Assembly (NCBI RefSeq): GCF_003171515.1
Contig: NC_089393.1
Span: 682,001-746,000, forward strand
Reading direction: 5' to 3'
DNA: 64,000 nucleotides
Origin: Pyrenophora tritici-repentis
Taxonomy: Eukaryota; Ascomycota; Dothideomycetes; Pleosporales; Pleosporaceae
In this document: positions 34,681-46,402 of the stretch, piece after piece
Layout: every line of letters starts with the position of its first letter
Numbering within the stretch: the stretch's first letter is position 1
Program-made: the position numbers and the translations under genes
The notes under the pieces: generated by a model
Databases searched by the model: none
Seen by the model: only the letters and a program-made list of their open reading frames with translations
What the model was told of the DNA's origin: nothing

Positions 34681-35796
34681 TCACGATGCCTGGTCCATCT
34701 GACCAACTCGCAAGCTATCAATGCCCTTTAAAATGCCATCAGCGACCTGGCCAACCTGCCCTTCTAGCGCACTGAAGTCAAGCTTGCTAATCGCGGCATT
34801 GATCTTCTCCGTGACCATTTCATCCTGCACCAGTTCCGCTGTAACTTGCCCTTCTGTCCTCCAGTATCCCTCTTTTACCCCCCTCAGTGCGGCATCGCGG
34901 TTCACAGAGTTTGTGAGCAGAGCTAAAGCGCTCATTTTATTGTGTGCCTCCTCCGCTGTCCGGCTCGTCATCTCGATTCGCTCGGCGATGGAAATGGGCT
35001 GTGCGAGCCAGCGGTTTGTGCTTGTAGCCCACAGCACAAACCCCAGGCCCGTATCTACTATCGCAAAGGTGATGTATCGCAAGAAGCGGACACGCCAATG
35101 TGCTGAGTCGAGGTCCTGGAACATCGTGGCTTGCTTGTTCAGCTTTATGTCGTATGTAGCCATGTGCCATACTTCCGCCACCATTAATAGCGACCCTGCG
35201 ATTGTGGCGTGCGTGCGAAAGCGTGAGCCTTCGCTTCCGATCAGCGAAGATGTAGCGAGACCAAGGACGGCTAGGTGGAAGATGTGCGGTGTTACCATCT
35301 TTGGTAGAGAGTATAGGAAATAGTCTTGCTGGTGGGTCATACACCATATGCAGTTGAGTAGCGAGTCCGGGCCGTATGCGAGATAAAGCAGTCTATTGCG
35401 CACTCCACTGCTGAACTTCTCCCGCAGCGCATTATCCTCGTCGGTAAGTGGTCGCAGGTGTTTCAGTCGTGCGAATAGAACGCTCGTTTCCGTCCGAATA
35501 TCGCTTTGAGTCTTGAGGAAGATGTTGTCGGGCGCAAAGCGCGAAAGCGAGAGGGTGAGGCACACGACGGCGCTCACAAACAGTATGTTGAGTGCATACT
35601 GGACTCTTGTCGGTATCGGTCGAATCGGCGCGTTTATTGAAGTGGCGCGCATGACATTTACCCAGTCAAAGACGCGGGGTATGAGGAAAGGACCGAAGAG
35701 GATGAGGATTGAGTGCACGTCTGAGGGCAGGAATGTGAGGCGCGGAATTACGACGTAGGAGATTACGAGGAGAACAATAGAGCGCAGGTTGAACAT
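34681..35796 (-). CDS. Conserved fungal multi-pass membrane protein, function unknown
   Basis: A single exon of 371 residues from the ATG at 35796 (MFNLRSIVLLVISYVVIP). The same frame is open to 35958, but the extra 54 residues lack the hydrophobic pattern and precede the natural N-terminal helix. Hydrophobic segments are seen at about residues 3-17, 27-42, 63-82, around HIFHLAVLGLATSS, ATIAGSLLMVAEVWHM and FAIVDTGLGFVLWAT. A hydrophilic helical C-terminus follows (about 285-371; RTAEEAHNKMSALALL, VTEKINAAISKLDF). The YLAYGPDSLLNCIWC motif sits between membrane segments. I recall uncharacterised proteins of this kind in many filamentous ascomycetes, but cannot name a function. Confidence 0.7.
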   Translation of the reverse strand: MFNLRSIVLLVISYVVIPRLTFLPSDVHSILILFGPFLIPRVFDWVNVMRATSINAPIRPIPTRVQYALNILFVSAVVCLTLSLSRFAPDNIFLKTQSDIRTETSVLFARLKHLRPLTDEDNALREKFSSGVRNRLLYLAYGPDSLLNCIWCMTHQQDYFLYSLPKMVTPHIFHLAVLGLATSSLIGSEGSRFRTHATIAGSLLMVAEVWHMATYDIKLNKQATMFQDLDSAHWRVRFLRYITFAIVDTGLGFVLWATSTNRWLAQPISIAERIEMTSRTAEEAHNKMSALALLTNSVNRDAALRGVKEGYWRTEGQVTAELVQDEMVTEKINAAISKLDFSALEGQVGQVADGILKGIDSLRVGQMDQAS

Positions 35797-36737
35797 GATG
35801 GGCGCCGCGCTATCATGAGGAGTCTGGATTTGGACAAAGTTTGGACAAAGAGCGTGGTGGAAAGATCTGTGCTCGCATTGGCGAAAGTTGTGGGTGACGT
35901 GTGAGCGTCTCAGGAACAATGCACGAATGCACGTGTCAGCGAACGCGCTAACATACATTGAATGTTTCTTTCAAGTCGCTTCCCACATGCAGCTTCGACA
36001 GTCTCTTCCACATGACCATCTCAATGATATTCCCACTAAGTCTAAGATTGAAAATTCTTGCATCACTATTGTGTTGATGCTTGACTTGGAGAGGCCGTTC
36101 CACCAACACATACAATATAGTTACATGGCAATACAGTCGCTCCGCTAGCTAGCAAACATGATATGTTCAGATTGAATTAGTGTGAACGTATATCGCGGTA
36201 TAGATCAGGCTGGCCCATCATCTATCTACATTCCGTTCCAATACTACCTTCCTTCTGACCAAATCCCAAAACTTCCGCAAAGAAAACGGCTGCCCATAAG
36301 CCCAGCCACGAAAAACAAGTCATCGAGACCGCAGAAAGAGCGTCTCGACCTCCGAAACCGTCATAATCCGATCCCAAAACTACCAAGTTGTTCGCCGCGC
36401 TGGACCTCTTTCACATGGCACAAAAGGAAAAGACCCTTGATGCGTGTGCTTGGGACGAGCTTGTCAAAAACTCCATGGACAAGGATTTGTGGGCCATGGC
36501 AGATTTTTTTCCAGAGAGAACCTGGCCTGCGACGGTGGCGTATCCCAAATTGCTAGCGTACGCGCGTTATGTGAATGGATTCTGAGTTAAGGTATGTACT
36601 CATACGCGATACGCAAAGAATGACATGAATGTTTCGACTCCAGAACACCAGCCTTGCCATCAAAACCCCATCATGGCTATATACTGCAAATTGCAGATTA
36701 TCCGAGCCTGTGTGTCGCCTCGGAATCCCTCACTTCT
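35797..36737. other. Intergenic region with a possible coding remnant
   Basis: Promoter of the membrane protein gene on the left. A frame at about 36373-36585 (plus) reads like protein (LDLFHMAQKEKTLD, WDELVKNSMDKDLWAMADFF, YPKLLAYARYVNGF), but it has a stop directly upstream, no ATG near its beginning and no recognised family. It may be a last exon or a relic. Confidence 0.3.
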
Positions 36738-39359
36738 TCACATATGATCCTCTTCCACAAATCTGCCATGAATTGGCCGCCTGTCATCATTTACACGCCT
36801 ATTATCCCTTCCTGGAGACCCATGTAACGGGTATCTCGTTTCGTCGGAGAACGAGCGTGGGGTGTGTAATGGGGGCGTCGAAGGATCGGTAGGTCGTGGG
36901 TAGTATATTGGAACTTGCTGTTGTATAGAATCGTTCGGGGAATGTCGCGGTGTAACGGGAGTTGGGTACGAATACTGGCCCTCGGTGCCTGTCCCTGATT
37001 GTGCGTAGTGCATCTGTGGACTCCAACCAGCTGGGGGCGAGTTATGCATGGCATGTTCGTCTGGAGAGTACATCTCTGCATGAGGCGAGTGCGAATTGTG
37101 TCCTGCTTCGACGACAGGTGATGTGTAAGGCGGTGCGTTTCCGTACGACGGAGGACCTTGAGCGGGGTAGGACGAGTTGTACTCGTGGCTGAAGGAGTGT
37201 GAGTGTTGAGTATGGCCCGGGTAGTGTGCAAGGGCGATAGCGTCCGCTTGGTCGTGAATGGAAACGTACTTGCTAGCATCTGTCGTGGCAGGCATTTCAT
37301 GCGGAACTGTAGTCGCAAGCTCAGCTGGTGGCGGCGGCGGTGGTGGTTCATCGGCCTGTGCTTGCTTCTCCTTCAAAGCATTCTTGCGTCGATGTAGACA
37401 GAATAGTATCAGGCAGAGGATTATAATCAAAACCGCAAGACCTCCCACAACGCCTCCAGCGATAGCCCCCACGTTCGTCTTTTTTGAAGGTTTTGGTGAT
37501 GGACTTGTCGTTGCCGAAGGGAGAGAGCGAGTAGCTGCTCTAGCTGTAAAACTAGGCTTCAGAGTAAAATAGGTTGCTAGATCGACATGGCCCCATGATG
37601 CAGGAGCGGTCTTGGTTGCGCCTCCAGTTGGCCTGCTCTAGTCAGCTTCAGTCGTTCTGCTTACGTGGGCGGAATAAAAAGCATACCCTCCACCAATTGC
37701 GGAAATAATGGGCGAGGGAACAACGTAGTCGTCGAGCTTTGGATCGAATTTGTCCCACAGTTTCCCCTCTCCCCCGTTGTATCCAAGAACCATATTATGC
37801 TGGCCTTGACCCGCCGGCGCATCACACTTGTCGTACAGAGGGAACCAACCACCTATGATTAGCATCTGAGCGCGGTTGATGACGTTCGCGCTACAGCCAC
37901 CGTGGCCAACTTGAGACGGCGTGGAGTCGCTACCATCAAGAGGAAATACTTTGATCCATGTAAAGGACGGTATCGAAAGGATGTAGACATCGTCGAATCC
38001 AGGAGCTTCTGATGCACTAGCGCCGTACCCGCCATATAGATAGCTGTGAGATGTCAGCATTTCTCATTCGTGATAGACCCCATTCATCTACGATACTGAT
38101 GCAGCTGACACTACGGCTTAAGGAAATCCATCTGTGAGTGTCTTCTCACATGATTGTCATCTTCCCACTTCCATCGTCTCTGATCAACGGAACTACAAGG
38201 TGGTATCACAATCGGCCAGAGTTCCTTGACACCGATGACACCCTTGACTCTGTGAAGTAACTTCGGTATACCCTTTGGTGCTTCTAATAAAAATGTGCAG
38301 GTAAACCAACTTACACGTTAAAAGACGATTGGTCATTTGGCCAGGTGACGTCCGCACAAAACTGTCGTCGTGCTGCAGGTACACTACCGGAAGCAGTCTG
38401 TCTGTACCATTTCGATGATGCCATGTCGTAGATGTGGATGATCTGCGCCTGTTAGCTATGTATGTTACGCGGCCTGTGTAACATACACTCATGTTTGCCT
38501 AGATAAAATGTCAATACACGGTCTGTATCAATAATGCGACCCAAACTTACTGCATTGTAGCTGCCATTGTGATACGGATCTTCGATGCCACCAAAGTAGA
38601 TGAGTATGCCGCTATCCGACACTGGCAGAAATAGTAATTGTCCCTCGGCTCTGCCAGTATTACTATCATCTGGTCCGGTCATATTTTGCAGTTCGCCTGT
38701 GGACATGTCGAACTGAACCAGTCCATTTGTAGCCATTGGTGGTCCTTTCCAGCCCAGGGTCGTTTTGTTGCTGATCCAGCCGCCATAGTAAAAGCCTAGT
38801 CCACGTTGCTCAACATGCGTGCCAGCACCAAACGAGACCCGTTCAAACTGTTTGTCGCCAGTCGTTTTGGTGCTGTTCCACGTGTTAAGGATCACGTCGT
38901 AAGTCCACATACTGTAATCTGCAGGTGTAACGCCGTCGGGGTACTCTCCGCCAAACTGGTAGAAGCACTGGTTTGTATTGTCAGACCAAGTGTAGCCGCC
39001 TGAGACGCTTGGTATGTTTCCAGGTTTTGATAGGTTTGCATATTGCATCGGCATCCCAGCGTCAACGGTCGACGTGTTCAGGTCACTGTACAGAAGCCAT
39101 GGGTCTAGAAGACGAGGTTAGACTGTCTAGTAATGAACATGTAGTCTTGTTCTGAGCTCCACATACTTGTGCGATTCGACGCGAAAGGAACCGACCCTAC
39201 CATGCCGCCATCTACATATAACCTCGAACCAACCTGCGCTGTCGTATGGCCCCATCGACGACAAAACCCACTAACGGGGTCATCCTGCTGCGAGAGGGAC
39301 AAAGTGATAAGGCTAAGCACAATAAGTACGCCCTTGAGAAGGTAGGCCATGATATGCAT
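36738..39359 (-). CDS. Kelch-repeat cell-surface protein with signal peptide and single transmembrane helix
   Basis: Predicted type I membrane protein with an extracellular kelch propeller. Six minus-strand exons: 39359-39167, 39104-38551, 38498-38487, 38442-38315, 38043-37687 and 37632-36738. They total 712 residues with all phases consistent. A signal peptide covers about residues 1-23 (LLKGVLIVLSLITLSLS). Kelch-type segments include RRWGHTTAQVGSRLYVDGG, FYQFGGEY, GLGFYYGGW, ILIYFGGIED, IIHIYDMASSKWYRQTASG, VYLYGGYGASASEAPGFDDVYILSIPSF and AQMLIIGGW. Exon 3 is a 12-nt microexon (ANMS). The intron after exon 4 is unusually long (271 nt). A transmembrane segment follows at about 469-490 (GAIAGGVVGGLAVLIIILCLILFCL), then a basic stop-transfer and a Pro/His/Ser/Tyr-rich cytoplasmic tail. 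The architecture resembles uncharacterised fungal kelch membrane proteins; the ligand is unknown. Confidence 0.8.
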
Positions 39360-41272
39360 TCATGACGCTCCGGAGACTAAACACGTGAGGCGGTCAAAGT
39401 GCGGGGATGCCGTGTACTAAAAGCAAGAGAGACAGGAAGAGGTGGCAGGAGGCGGCGGGCCGCGGACGTTGGAGTGGGTATGCACAAGGCTAAGAGGATC
39501 CTTCAGAGAAGACAGCGAACGTGTAGGTGGCAGCTCTGAGGTCGTCAGATGGCAGTGCACTTAGTTTGGGTGATGCACCCCGAATTACCGATCTCACTGC
39601 GCCGTAATCCTGCTGGGCGACCGTAGTTTTCAGCCATGCGGTGGGCTGTGAGATGCAATCACCAATGAAGTCATGGCCTGGATACCCGGGTGATCTTCAG
39701 GCCCGACAGAGGCGTCTAACCAAGCGAAATATTGGACTAATCGAGAGGACGCGAGAACACGAAGTCAGCCCGCCAAGTTGGGGGCCTACTGCGCCGGTTA
39801 TTGTCTGTGCTATGCGACGGATCGAATCAGACGGGTAGCGCAAGTGAGAAATGAAGAATCCAGGGCCAGTGACAGGAAGTGCCTGGCTCATTCAATCAAC
39901 GGTTTCTCCTCAGCTGCTGTCGTGCACTCGAAGCTAGGCGTGCGCTTCTTCCTTTTTGTGGAGTGACACACGGCATGAGTTGCGGGGATCCTTCAGCTGC
40001 TCATTCTGCGTTATTCCACCATTAACCCCAACAGTCTAGATTCGCACGACTAGAGGCTGCAGTAGGCGTCCTAGCCATTGGTGCCATTTGTCCGCCTCAT
40101 GCAGTGCCATGCATGTTGCGGGTAATAGTCTTGGCAGCTGGCTGATACCGGTGGCGAAGGCGCATATTGCGACAACGCCACGACATGCGGAATTCCGGCT
40201 AAAATGCCTACTGTGAGATGCCCATCTTTCAACAGTTGTAAATTTGGATCATCTGACTTGGAACCCTCATCAGATCAAGGCAGCGCCAAAGTATGTAGGC
40301 CTAAAGCGAACCCGCAGCTCCAAAACCGACCGGAGTCGACGTGGACGAGCTGCAGGATTAGAACGGCTGTGCATTTTTCTGGGTCTGCTCTGGAAAAGGC
40401 GAATCCACTCTGTATAGGAAGGACCTTAGGGTTATTGGAGACCGTAGACAATATGTGAAGAAAAGAAGAAGAAGCGTCGAGGAGAAATTTCAATGACACG
40501 AAAGTCAGCCTTGGCGCGCTAAACCGCTAGCTGCGGTTCCAAAGGTTCCCGTTCCCGTCGGCGCTTGCTACGCTGCGACACCACCGCACCAGCATCTCCA
40601 TTGTCATCGTGTGGAGTGGAACATAGATTCTGTTCCTGCATCTTGCCTGCGAACGAGGCTAGTGTGATGAAAACTGATCTTGTTTTATGCCTTTACATAT
40701 GACATGATTTGTGAACCATACATTACCGAGGCTTCTTTCCTCTGGGCCAATGCCCACAACTACAGCCTCCTATACAGTACCTCCCAGTGCCAAGTATGTA
40801 GGCTACCATGTCTTAGTGATTCTAGAAAAAGGGCAACAAAGATTGGTAAGTGTATGATATCTATCTGATCGTATGACAACTACTAACTATACTAAAAAGG
40901 CACGTTTTTACTGCATTTCGCATATGGCGGAGAGTGGTTCGATCTGTTTAGTTCTATATTTAGTCTCTCATACATAAACCCGCGGAATCTTCAAATGGAG
41001 TGGATGCGAGGGAGGCTTCATTAGACGAATCGCTACTAAGTCATGGTAGCGCATTCGTATACTGAATACCTTATCACCCGGGTAGCATAAAATACTTGAC
41101 ATACTAGTATACAACGGCCACTTGAGTCGTCAGACACGCCTATTAGGTGCTTATCTACACTGTCAGGTATTTCATGATCCCCAGGTGCTATGATGACGCA
41201 TCCTGGTCCATCATGGGCGGGGTTCTGACACAACGGTCCTATTTGATCTCATTCATAAACTACATACATCAT
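39360..41272. other. Long intergenic region, no gene seen
   Basis: 1.9 kb with the promoter of the kelch gene at its left end and the thiolase 3' flank at its right end. Both strands were read. Open frames up to 84 codons are present without motifs. No repeat stands out. Confidence 0.45.
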
Positions 41273-42697
41273 CTAAAACCTCGATTCAACCTTCTGCTGG
41301 GTATCCTGCAACGCCCACTCACTCCTCGCCTTCTTACTCCTGACAGCATCAATCTGTTCCTTTGTGAACCCCTTCGCAACGGTCGCAGGGTTATATCCCA
41401 AACCAGTGATTTTGGCAATCTGCTCATCTGTCTTATCAGTAGCAGCGCTTCCATCAGCCCTCTTGTACACTGTGACAACGACAGCACCACCAAGACCCAA
41501 GTTGTGCTGAAGAGCGACCTTTGTATCTTTGACGGAGCGGTTGTTGGCCCAGCCACGCATGTGCCATACGAGTTCTGCGCATTGAGCTAGACCAGTGGCA
41601 CCGAGAGGGTGGCCCTTGGAGATCAAACCGCCAGAGGGGTTGATGACGACTTTGCCGCCGTATGTGATGCCGCCCTTGCGGATGAGCTCGTGAGCTTTTC
41701 CCTTTGGTGCGAGGCCGAGGGCTTCGATTGTGACCATTTCGTTGGCCGAGAAGCAGTCGTGTAGTTCGCAGACCTTTACGTCGTCTGGCGATACCTTTGC
41801 TTCTGCGAGCGCATTCTTAGCGGCTAGCTCGCTCATGCTGTATCCTACAAGCTCAATTGCACTGCGGTTGAACAACGATGGCGTGTCGGTTTGTAGTGCT
41901 TGTCCGGCAATCAGGATGGCTTGTTCCTTGAGCTCGGGACGCTTGTCAAGGAAAGCTTGTGAGACGAGGACTGTGGCAGCAGCGCCGTCCGAGGTAGGGC
42001 AGCATTGAAGCTTGGTGAGAGGCTCGTGGATCATGGTTGAGTTCATGACTTGGTCTAGGGTGTACTCGTCTTGGAATTGAGAGTATGGGTTGTTCTTGGA
42101 GTGAGCGTGGTTGACGCGACCGATTTCGGCAAAGTCCTTGAGTTCAGAGCCGTATCTGTTTTGAGTGTTAGATGGTGTACATCGAAGACGGAAGAGCTAT
42201 GCTTACTTCTCCATGTGTTCACGTCCAGCGTTGCCAAACATTTGCGCAGCACCCGGTGCCTTTGTGATTCCCCGGGTTTCCTTCATCAACAGACTTGTTG
42301 TACCTGTGGGGTTCGCCCTGTCCTGGAAGAAGGACTGTAGACTTCCTGGGAACATCTTCTCAAAACCAACAACCAGCACACAGTCGGCAGCTCCATGTGC
42401 AATCATGTTCCGCCCCATGAACAGACCTGTCGATCCCGTCGAGCAGTTGTTGTTGACATTGTATACCGGGATTCCAGTCATACCAAATTGGTAGAAGACG
42501 CGCTGGCCGCATGTCGAATCTCCGTAGCAGTAGCATGCGACGCCTTGGTCGACTTCGTCGTAGTTGATGTGCGCGTCAAGCATGGCTTTCACGCCAGCCT
42601 CAAAACCAAGCTCGGGGTAGTCAACTTTGCCGCGAGGCTTGATGAACTTGGTCATGCCCACGCCGAGCACGTAGACGGGCTGCTTCTGGCCGACCAT
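41273..42697 (-). CDS. SCP2/SCPx-type thiolase (acyl-CoA C-acyltransferase family)
   Basis: Thiolase-fold enzyme of the sterol-carrier-protein-x group, expected in fatty-acid or branched-chain acyl-CoA breakdown, often peroxisomal. Exons 42697-42207 and 42155-41273 flank a 51-nt intron and give 457 residues. The N-terminus VYVLGVGMTKFIKPRG is typical. The active-site cysteine lies in VYNVNNNCSTGSTGLFMGR. Other conserved parts are CCPTSDGAAATVLVS, VKVCELHDCFSANEM, NPSGGLISKGHPLGATGLAQ with the catalytic histidine, and LQHNLGLGGAVVVTVYK. There is no C-terminal SCP2 lipid-transfer domain. The C-terminus ends SRF, not a canonical PTS1 tripeptide, so peroxisomal targeting is not shown by the sequence. 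Exact substrate unknown. Confidence 0.9.
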
Positions 42698-43930
42698 GGT
42701 GGCTGTTGTGGTATGTATGTCCGTGGTGATGTGGCAAGGGTTGGGTTGGTAGGTATGGAGGGAGCTCGAGTAGCAAAGTGGACGAGGGATGGAGATATCA
42801 ATTGTAGCGTCTCAAGCGCACATTAGGAGCCATTGACAAGTACATATGCCAACCTCAATTGCGGGGAGACGCGATTCATCACGTCGACCTCCCGAGTCTC
42901 CGCTTCGCATCACGGCTGGGGCCGAGGTTATTTCCTTTTCGGAAAGGCGGCAGACCATTTCCGATTGGGGAAGCATGCAGCCTTGCCAACGAGCGCACAT
43001 GCTTCTGAAAGATTGGGAGTCGACCATGAGGATCTGCTGTCAGTGATCGAAATATCATGTTCGTGCTTCGTATTGTACGAAAAAAACATCTTCTTCAAGA
43101 AAGAGTGTCAGAGTCGAACGACGGATTCTAACAAGACTAAAGCCTGGTAGTAGGGTCGTTGAAGTTGACCGTGAACAAGCCGAGGCTTCCAATCGACGCG
43201 TGGGACTTAGTTAGCCAGCATACCAGTGGCGACGCGCCCGTCGTTCCCGAGATACGTACGTATGGGCCCATGTTGCCGACTAGTCACATATAAATCCCAA
43301 TCGCGTTTCACGATTGCAAAAGAAGATGCTAGCAGTAGCATTGGTATGTTTTACTCCTGCACCCCGAACAGGGGGGCTCGATAATGTAAAACAATGTGAT
43401 GAATGAAGATTGGCGGGATTCGCAACACATTTTCTCCAATCCGTGGCGGACCAAACAGACGAACATTGATTACTGTACATGATTTTGATGAGAGCCCTAC
43501 CGAGCTTTTCCACTCTTACCTTACTTCACATCTCCTCCTCGCCATCAGCGGCATCATGGTGCATGGGAAGAAATAGGTATGTTGGCATGCAACCGAGGAA
43601 GATGCGATCCCAACAGCATGTCTTTAGCGCAGTTGCACAATATACAATATGACATCAAGACAACATTTGTATTGCGCAAACATCTGTTCTTCAAGAAGAT
43701 CTAGTTGAGCGACGATCATCGTCAACTCCTGGTACAGGCCTTCGCTACCTAACTCAGCCGCCCAGGACCGATATCGCTTATCTATAGTTCCATGATTGTA
43801 ATGTGAGTCGTACACTAACATGTTCTTCTTCTCCATGCAACAACCTAAGTGAACGACCATCACCCGCAAACCTTCTTCTACACTTGAGAATATTCTCCTA
43901 GCAACCACACATCGAACTCCAGCCTTCACC
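42698..43930. other. Divergent intergenic region between thiolase and F-box genes
   Basis: Promoter regions of both flanking genes. Open frames at 42833-43150 and 43624-43968 lack recognisable motifs. No RNA gene or repeat was noticed. Confidence 0.4.
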
Positions 43931-44404
43931 ATGACCGAACCGCAGGACGTGTCCATGGAGAGCATCACCTATATGCACGAAGATCTCAAGAACTTCATCG
44001 TAGACAAACTTCTAGACCACATGTTACCCATCTCAGCTCTTACAGAGCCAGCGCCACAGGATCGAGTAGTAGGATCACTCCCAGTCCTACCCATCGAACT
44101 ACTTGTCATGATCCTCGACAGCCTTACAATCACCGATGTAATGCGGTTCCGACGCAGCAATCGGTTCGCAATGTACGTCGTTAACACAGAATCAGCGCTT
44201 AGCCCTTCTTTGCCATTCGCGCCGAATGTAGTGAAAGCGATAATGGCAATCCGCAGTCTTTGCGCCCTGGGTCGACCCGGAGTCATCTACGGTGGAAAGG
44301 GGAGTTTACTGCACCACTTTTCTGAAGACCGGAAGAGAAGGGGAGCTCTTCACCAAAGATACATTCTTGGACCATCTCAAGGACTGTCGTGTCACACCTG
44401 TTGA
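43931..44404 (+). CDS. Short F-box-domain protein, possibly truncated or with a missed intron
   Basis: The frame from the ATG at 43931 to the stop at 44404 gives 157 residues. It contains an F-box-like helix set at about residues 53-87 (LPVLPIELLVMILDSLTITDVMRFRRSNRFAMYVV), which in other proteins binds Skp1 of SCF ligases. After about residue 105 the protein loses recognisable character. An overlapping plus-strand frame (44292-44516) reads more like protein there (LFTKDTFLDHLKDCR, VGRYIWPYTLEV). This suggests a small frameshift or an intron near 44280-44340. Either the gene is decayed or my exon model is incomplete. No C-terminal substrate-binding repeats are visible. Confidence 0.5.
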   Translation: MTEPQDVSMESITYMHEDLKNFIVDKLLDHMLPISALTEPAPQDRVVGSLPVLPIELLVMILDSLTITDVMRFRRSNRFAMYVVNTESALSPSLPFAPNVVKAIMAIRSLCALGRPGVIYGGKGSLLHHFSEDRKRRGALHQRYILGPSQGLSCHTC

Positions 44405-45857
44405 TGTTGGACGGTACATTTGGCCTTATACATTGGAGGTCAATTCTCAAAGTTCGGGGGATGATCAAGGCAAAGTTGAGAGAGTGGATGAAAACTACAA
44501 GCGTATTACTCTGTGATGGGACAATCGAAGATGGCAGTCTGGTGGGCAATTTTTGAACAAAAGAGTTTCATCAACAGCTGGCGGGAAGCATAAATGGTAC
44601 CTTTGAAGGTAGAATCAATGCGGCTTAGGCAACTTAAACCTTACAGAAGCTAAGTTAACTATTAGTGGGCATTAGAAGAAACGGACTAGATAGTCAGGTC
44701 TTCTGGAACGAATCTATTTTCTGGTATCATTAACACAAAACGGGAGGGTTTCGAAGCAAGTTTGCTCTTACTGTTTCCCCTATTACGTAACATAAGAAAA
44801 GAGCTTGCTGTATAGTATTGGTGTAAATGCAGAATGCAAGTGTTTTCCAACGGACAAGGTGGTTTCCAGTAAGGCTCCCTGTTAGGAGCTAGTCCCTTTT
44901 CGTGATAGCTTATGGGCGTAATCCCCTTCCAGTTAGTGTCTTGGCAGAATGCAGTGCGCCGCCTTCCTTTCTGCGCCATGAACACTTACCCAGGAAGTAA
45001 GGAACCGCATCGTACAACACGCAGAATGCTACTTGAACTAAGTAAGACAATTTCTCGCAATCTATCGATCCTAGCTTAGGAAGATGATCGTCCAAGGAGT
45101 GCTGTAATTGCACCTCGATACTGCTGCTTCACCAACGGATGACCGACTGTGCATAGGCCAAAAGACAGATGAACTCTTGTATGCGATTGCGACGGGTAAA
45201 CAACTGGATGTTCATCCAGGCCAGTGGTAGGATTACGCCTTTACCTCTTCAAGCCCGAAATCATGCCAGTTATTCCGTTATGCAATGTCCTACACCTCAA
45301 CAACACTAGGTATAGCTCCCGTACACTGGAGTCACGTGTCGCACCAGATCTCACAATGTGTACGTCGAACATCACGATCAACCGATGGCACAGTCTACCG
45401 CAGTTGCGAGGCGCCAACTCCATCAAGGAGTGAAAAACGATAAGCGACGCCCCCGAAGATGCTGCAGCATCATATCGAAAAGGTCGTCATAGACATGCGA
45501 AAGCCAGCCACCGCGTCAGTGACGCGGGTTGCGTAGAATTCAAGACGAACGCGCGGCTTACTCAGGATTTGAGGAGAACGCGGAGCTTGCCTAGGATACG
45601 AGAACAACGCGCGGCTTGCCCAGGCTTGCCCAGGCTTCGAGACGAGCACGCGGCATAAACGGACCGTAGTGCAAGGAGATGCCCACAAGAAATGTATTGA
45701 TCGAGAGAAAGATCGACAATAGCGAGAAACTTATTCGGATCCCTTCCGAGGGTATGTTCGGTCGCCACGAATTACCTACCTCGCGAGACAGATGAGCACT
45801 AAGATATTCTGGCGCCCGTGAGTGATCATGACCTGATTATGCTGTAGGCTATATCAC
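44405..45857. other. Intergenic region, no gene seen
   Basis: Scattered short frames on both strands carry no recognisable motif. A GC-rich short repeat cluster at 45547-45655 is listed separately, and a perfect palindrome-like CCGCGTCA/TGACGCGG lies at about 45511-45527. Confidence 0.4.
45547..45655. repeat. Degenerate GC-rich tandem repeat
   Basis: Three to four imperfect copies of a segment of about 28-40 bases, each starting AACGCG(C/G)(G/A)GCTT and ending near GA(G/A)GAAC or GAGACGAG. They begin near 45548, 45577, 45606 and 45647. The third copy contains an internal duplication of GCTTGCCCAG. It looks like a small minisatellite. Confidence 0.5.
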
Positions 45858-45956
45858 TTAGAAGAATGCCCAGTTCATGAGTCCGCGCTTCTGAGCAGCG
45901 TTGGAGCGGACAACGGGGAACAGGATTGCAAGGTAAACGCTCGCGTTACGAATCAT
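45858..45956 (-). CDS. Small hydrophobic frame or terminal exon, unknown
   Basis: From the ATG at 45956 this encodes 32 residues: MIRNASVYLAILFPVVRSN followed by AAQKRGLMNWAFF and a stop. It reads like a membrane helix with a basic, aromatic C-terminus. The frame stays open upstream across TQSTHNGHVILDTIR, and an AG acceptor-like site (GCTACGCAG) precedes that. It could therefore be the last exon of a gene whose first exons I cannot find between 45990 and 46400. It is too short for the usual length cut-offs. I do not recognise the family; the protein-like composition is the only support. Confidence 0.3.
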   Translation of the reverse strand: MIRNASVYLAILFPVVRSNAAQKRGLMNWAFF

Positions 45957-45989
45957 CCGTATCGTATCTAATATGACATGACCGTTGTG

Positions 45990-46402
45990 CGTTGACTGCG
46001 TAGCTACGCATCCCGTTCCTAAACCCAGTAGTTCGATGCATCGATGGCCGCTAGAAGTGGCCGGTTGTGTTTAGATACGGTGCTTTCAGTACCAAGGACA
46101 CTTCTTGTTGCGCACTACCAACGAACCGCCAAGGGTATATTAACGTCATTAGGGCAGGTCTCCATCAGACTATATGATCCCAGTCCGAAAACCACCTCCT
46201 CGGTATGGCTACCTACTCAGCCAATTGAAGCCCTTAAAGTACGCTTTTCGCCACATTTGGGACACTAAAACGACCCATGTGTTCTAGTAGGTCGAGCAGA
46301 CTGGATTGCCAATTAAACAAGTGTGAAGTATCCTAGTATTTCAGCTCCTGATGAAACAGACTGCAGCAAATCCAAGGTCGATGCATACCAAACGAATTCT
46401 CT
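45990..46402. other. Intergenic region, no gene seen
   Basis: 3' flank of the conserved small gene at 46403-47135 and possible upstream exons of the small frame at 45858. No convincing coding segment was found on either strand. Confidence 0.35.

Noticed and set aside
42833..43150. 105-codon plus-strand frame upstream of the thiolase
   Set aside because: No start context or conserved motif, and it overlaps the divergent promoter region.
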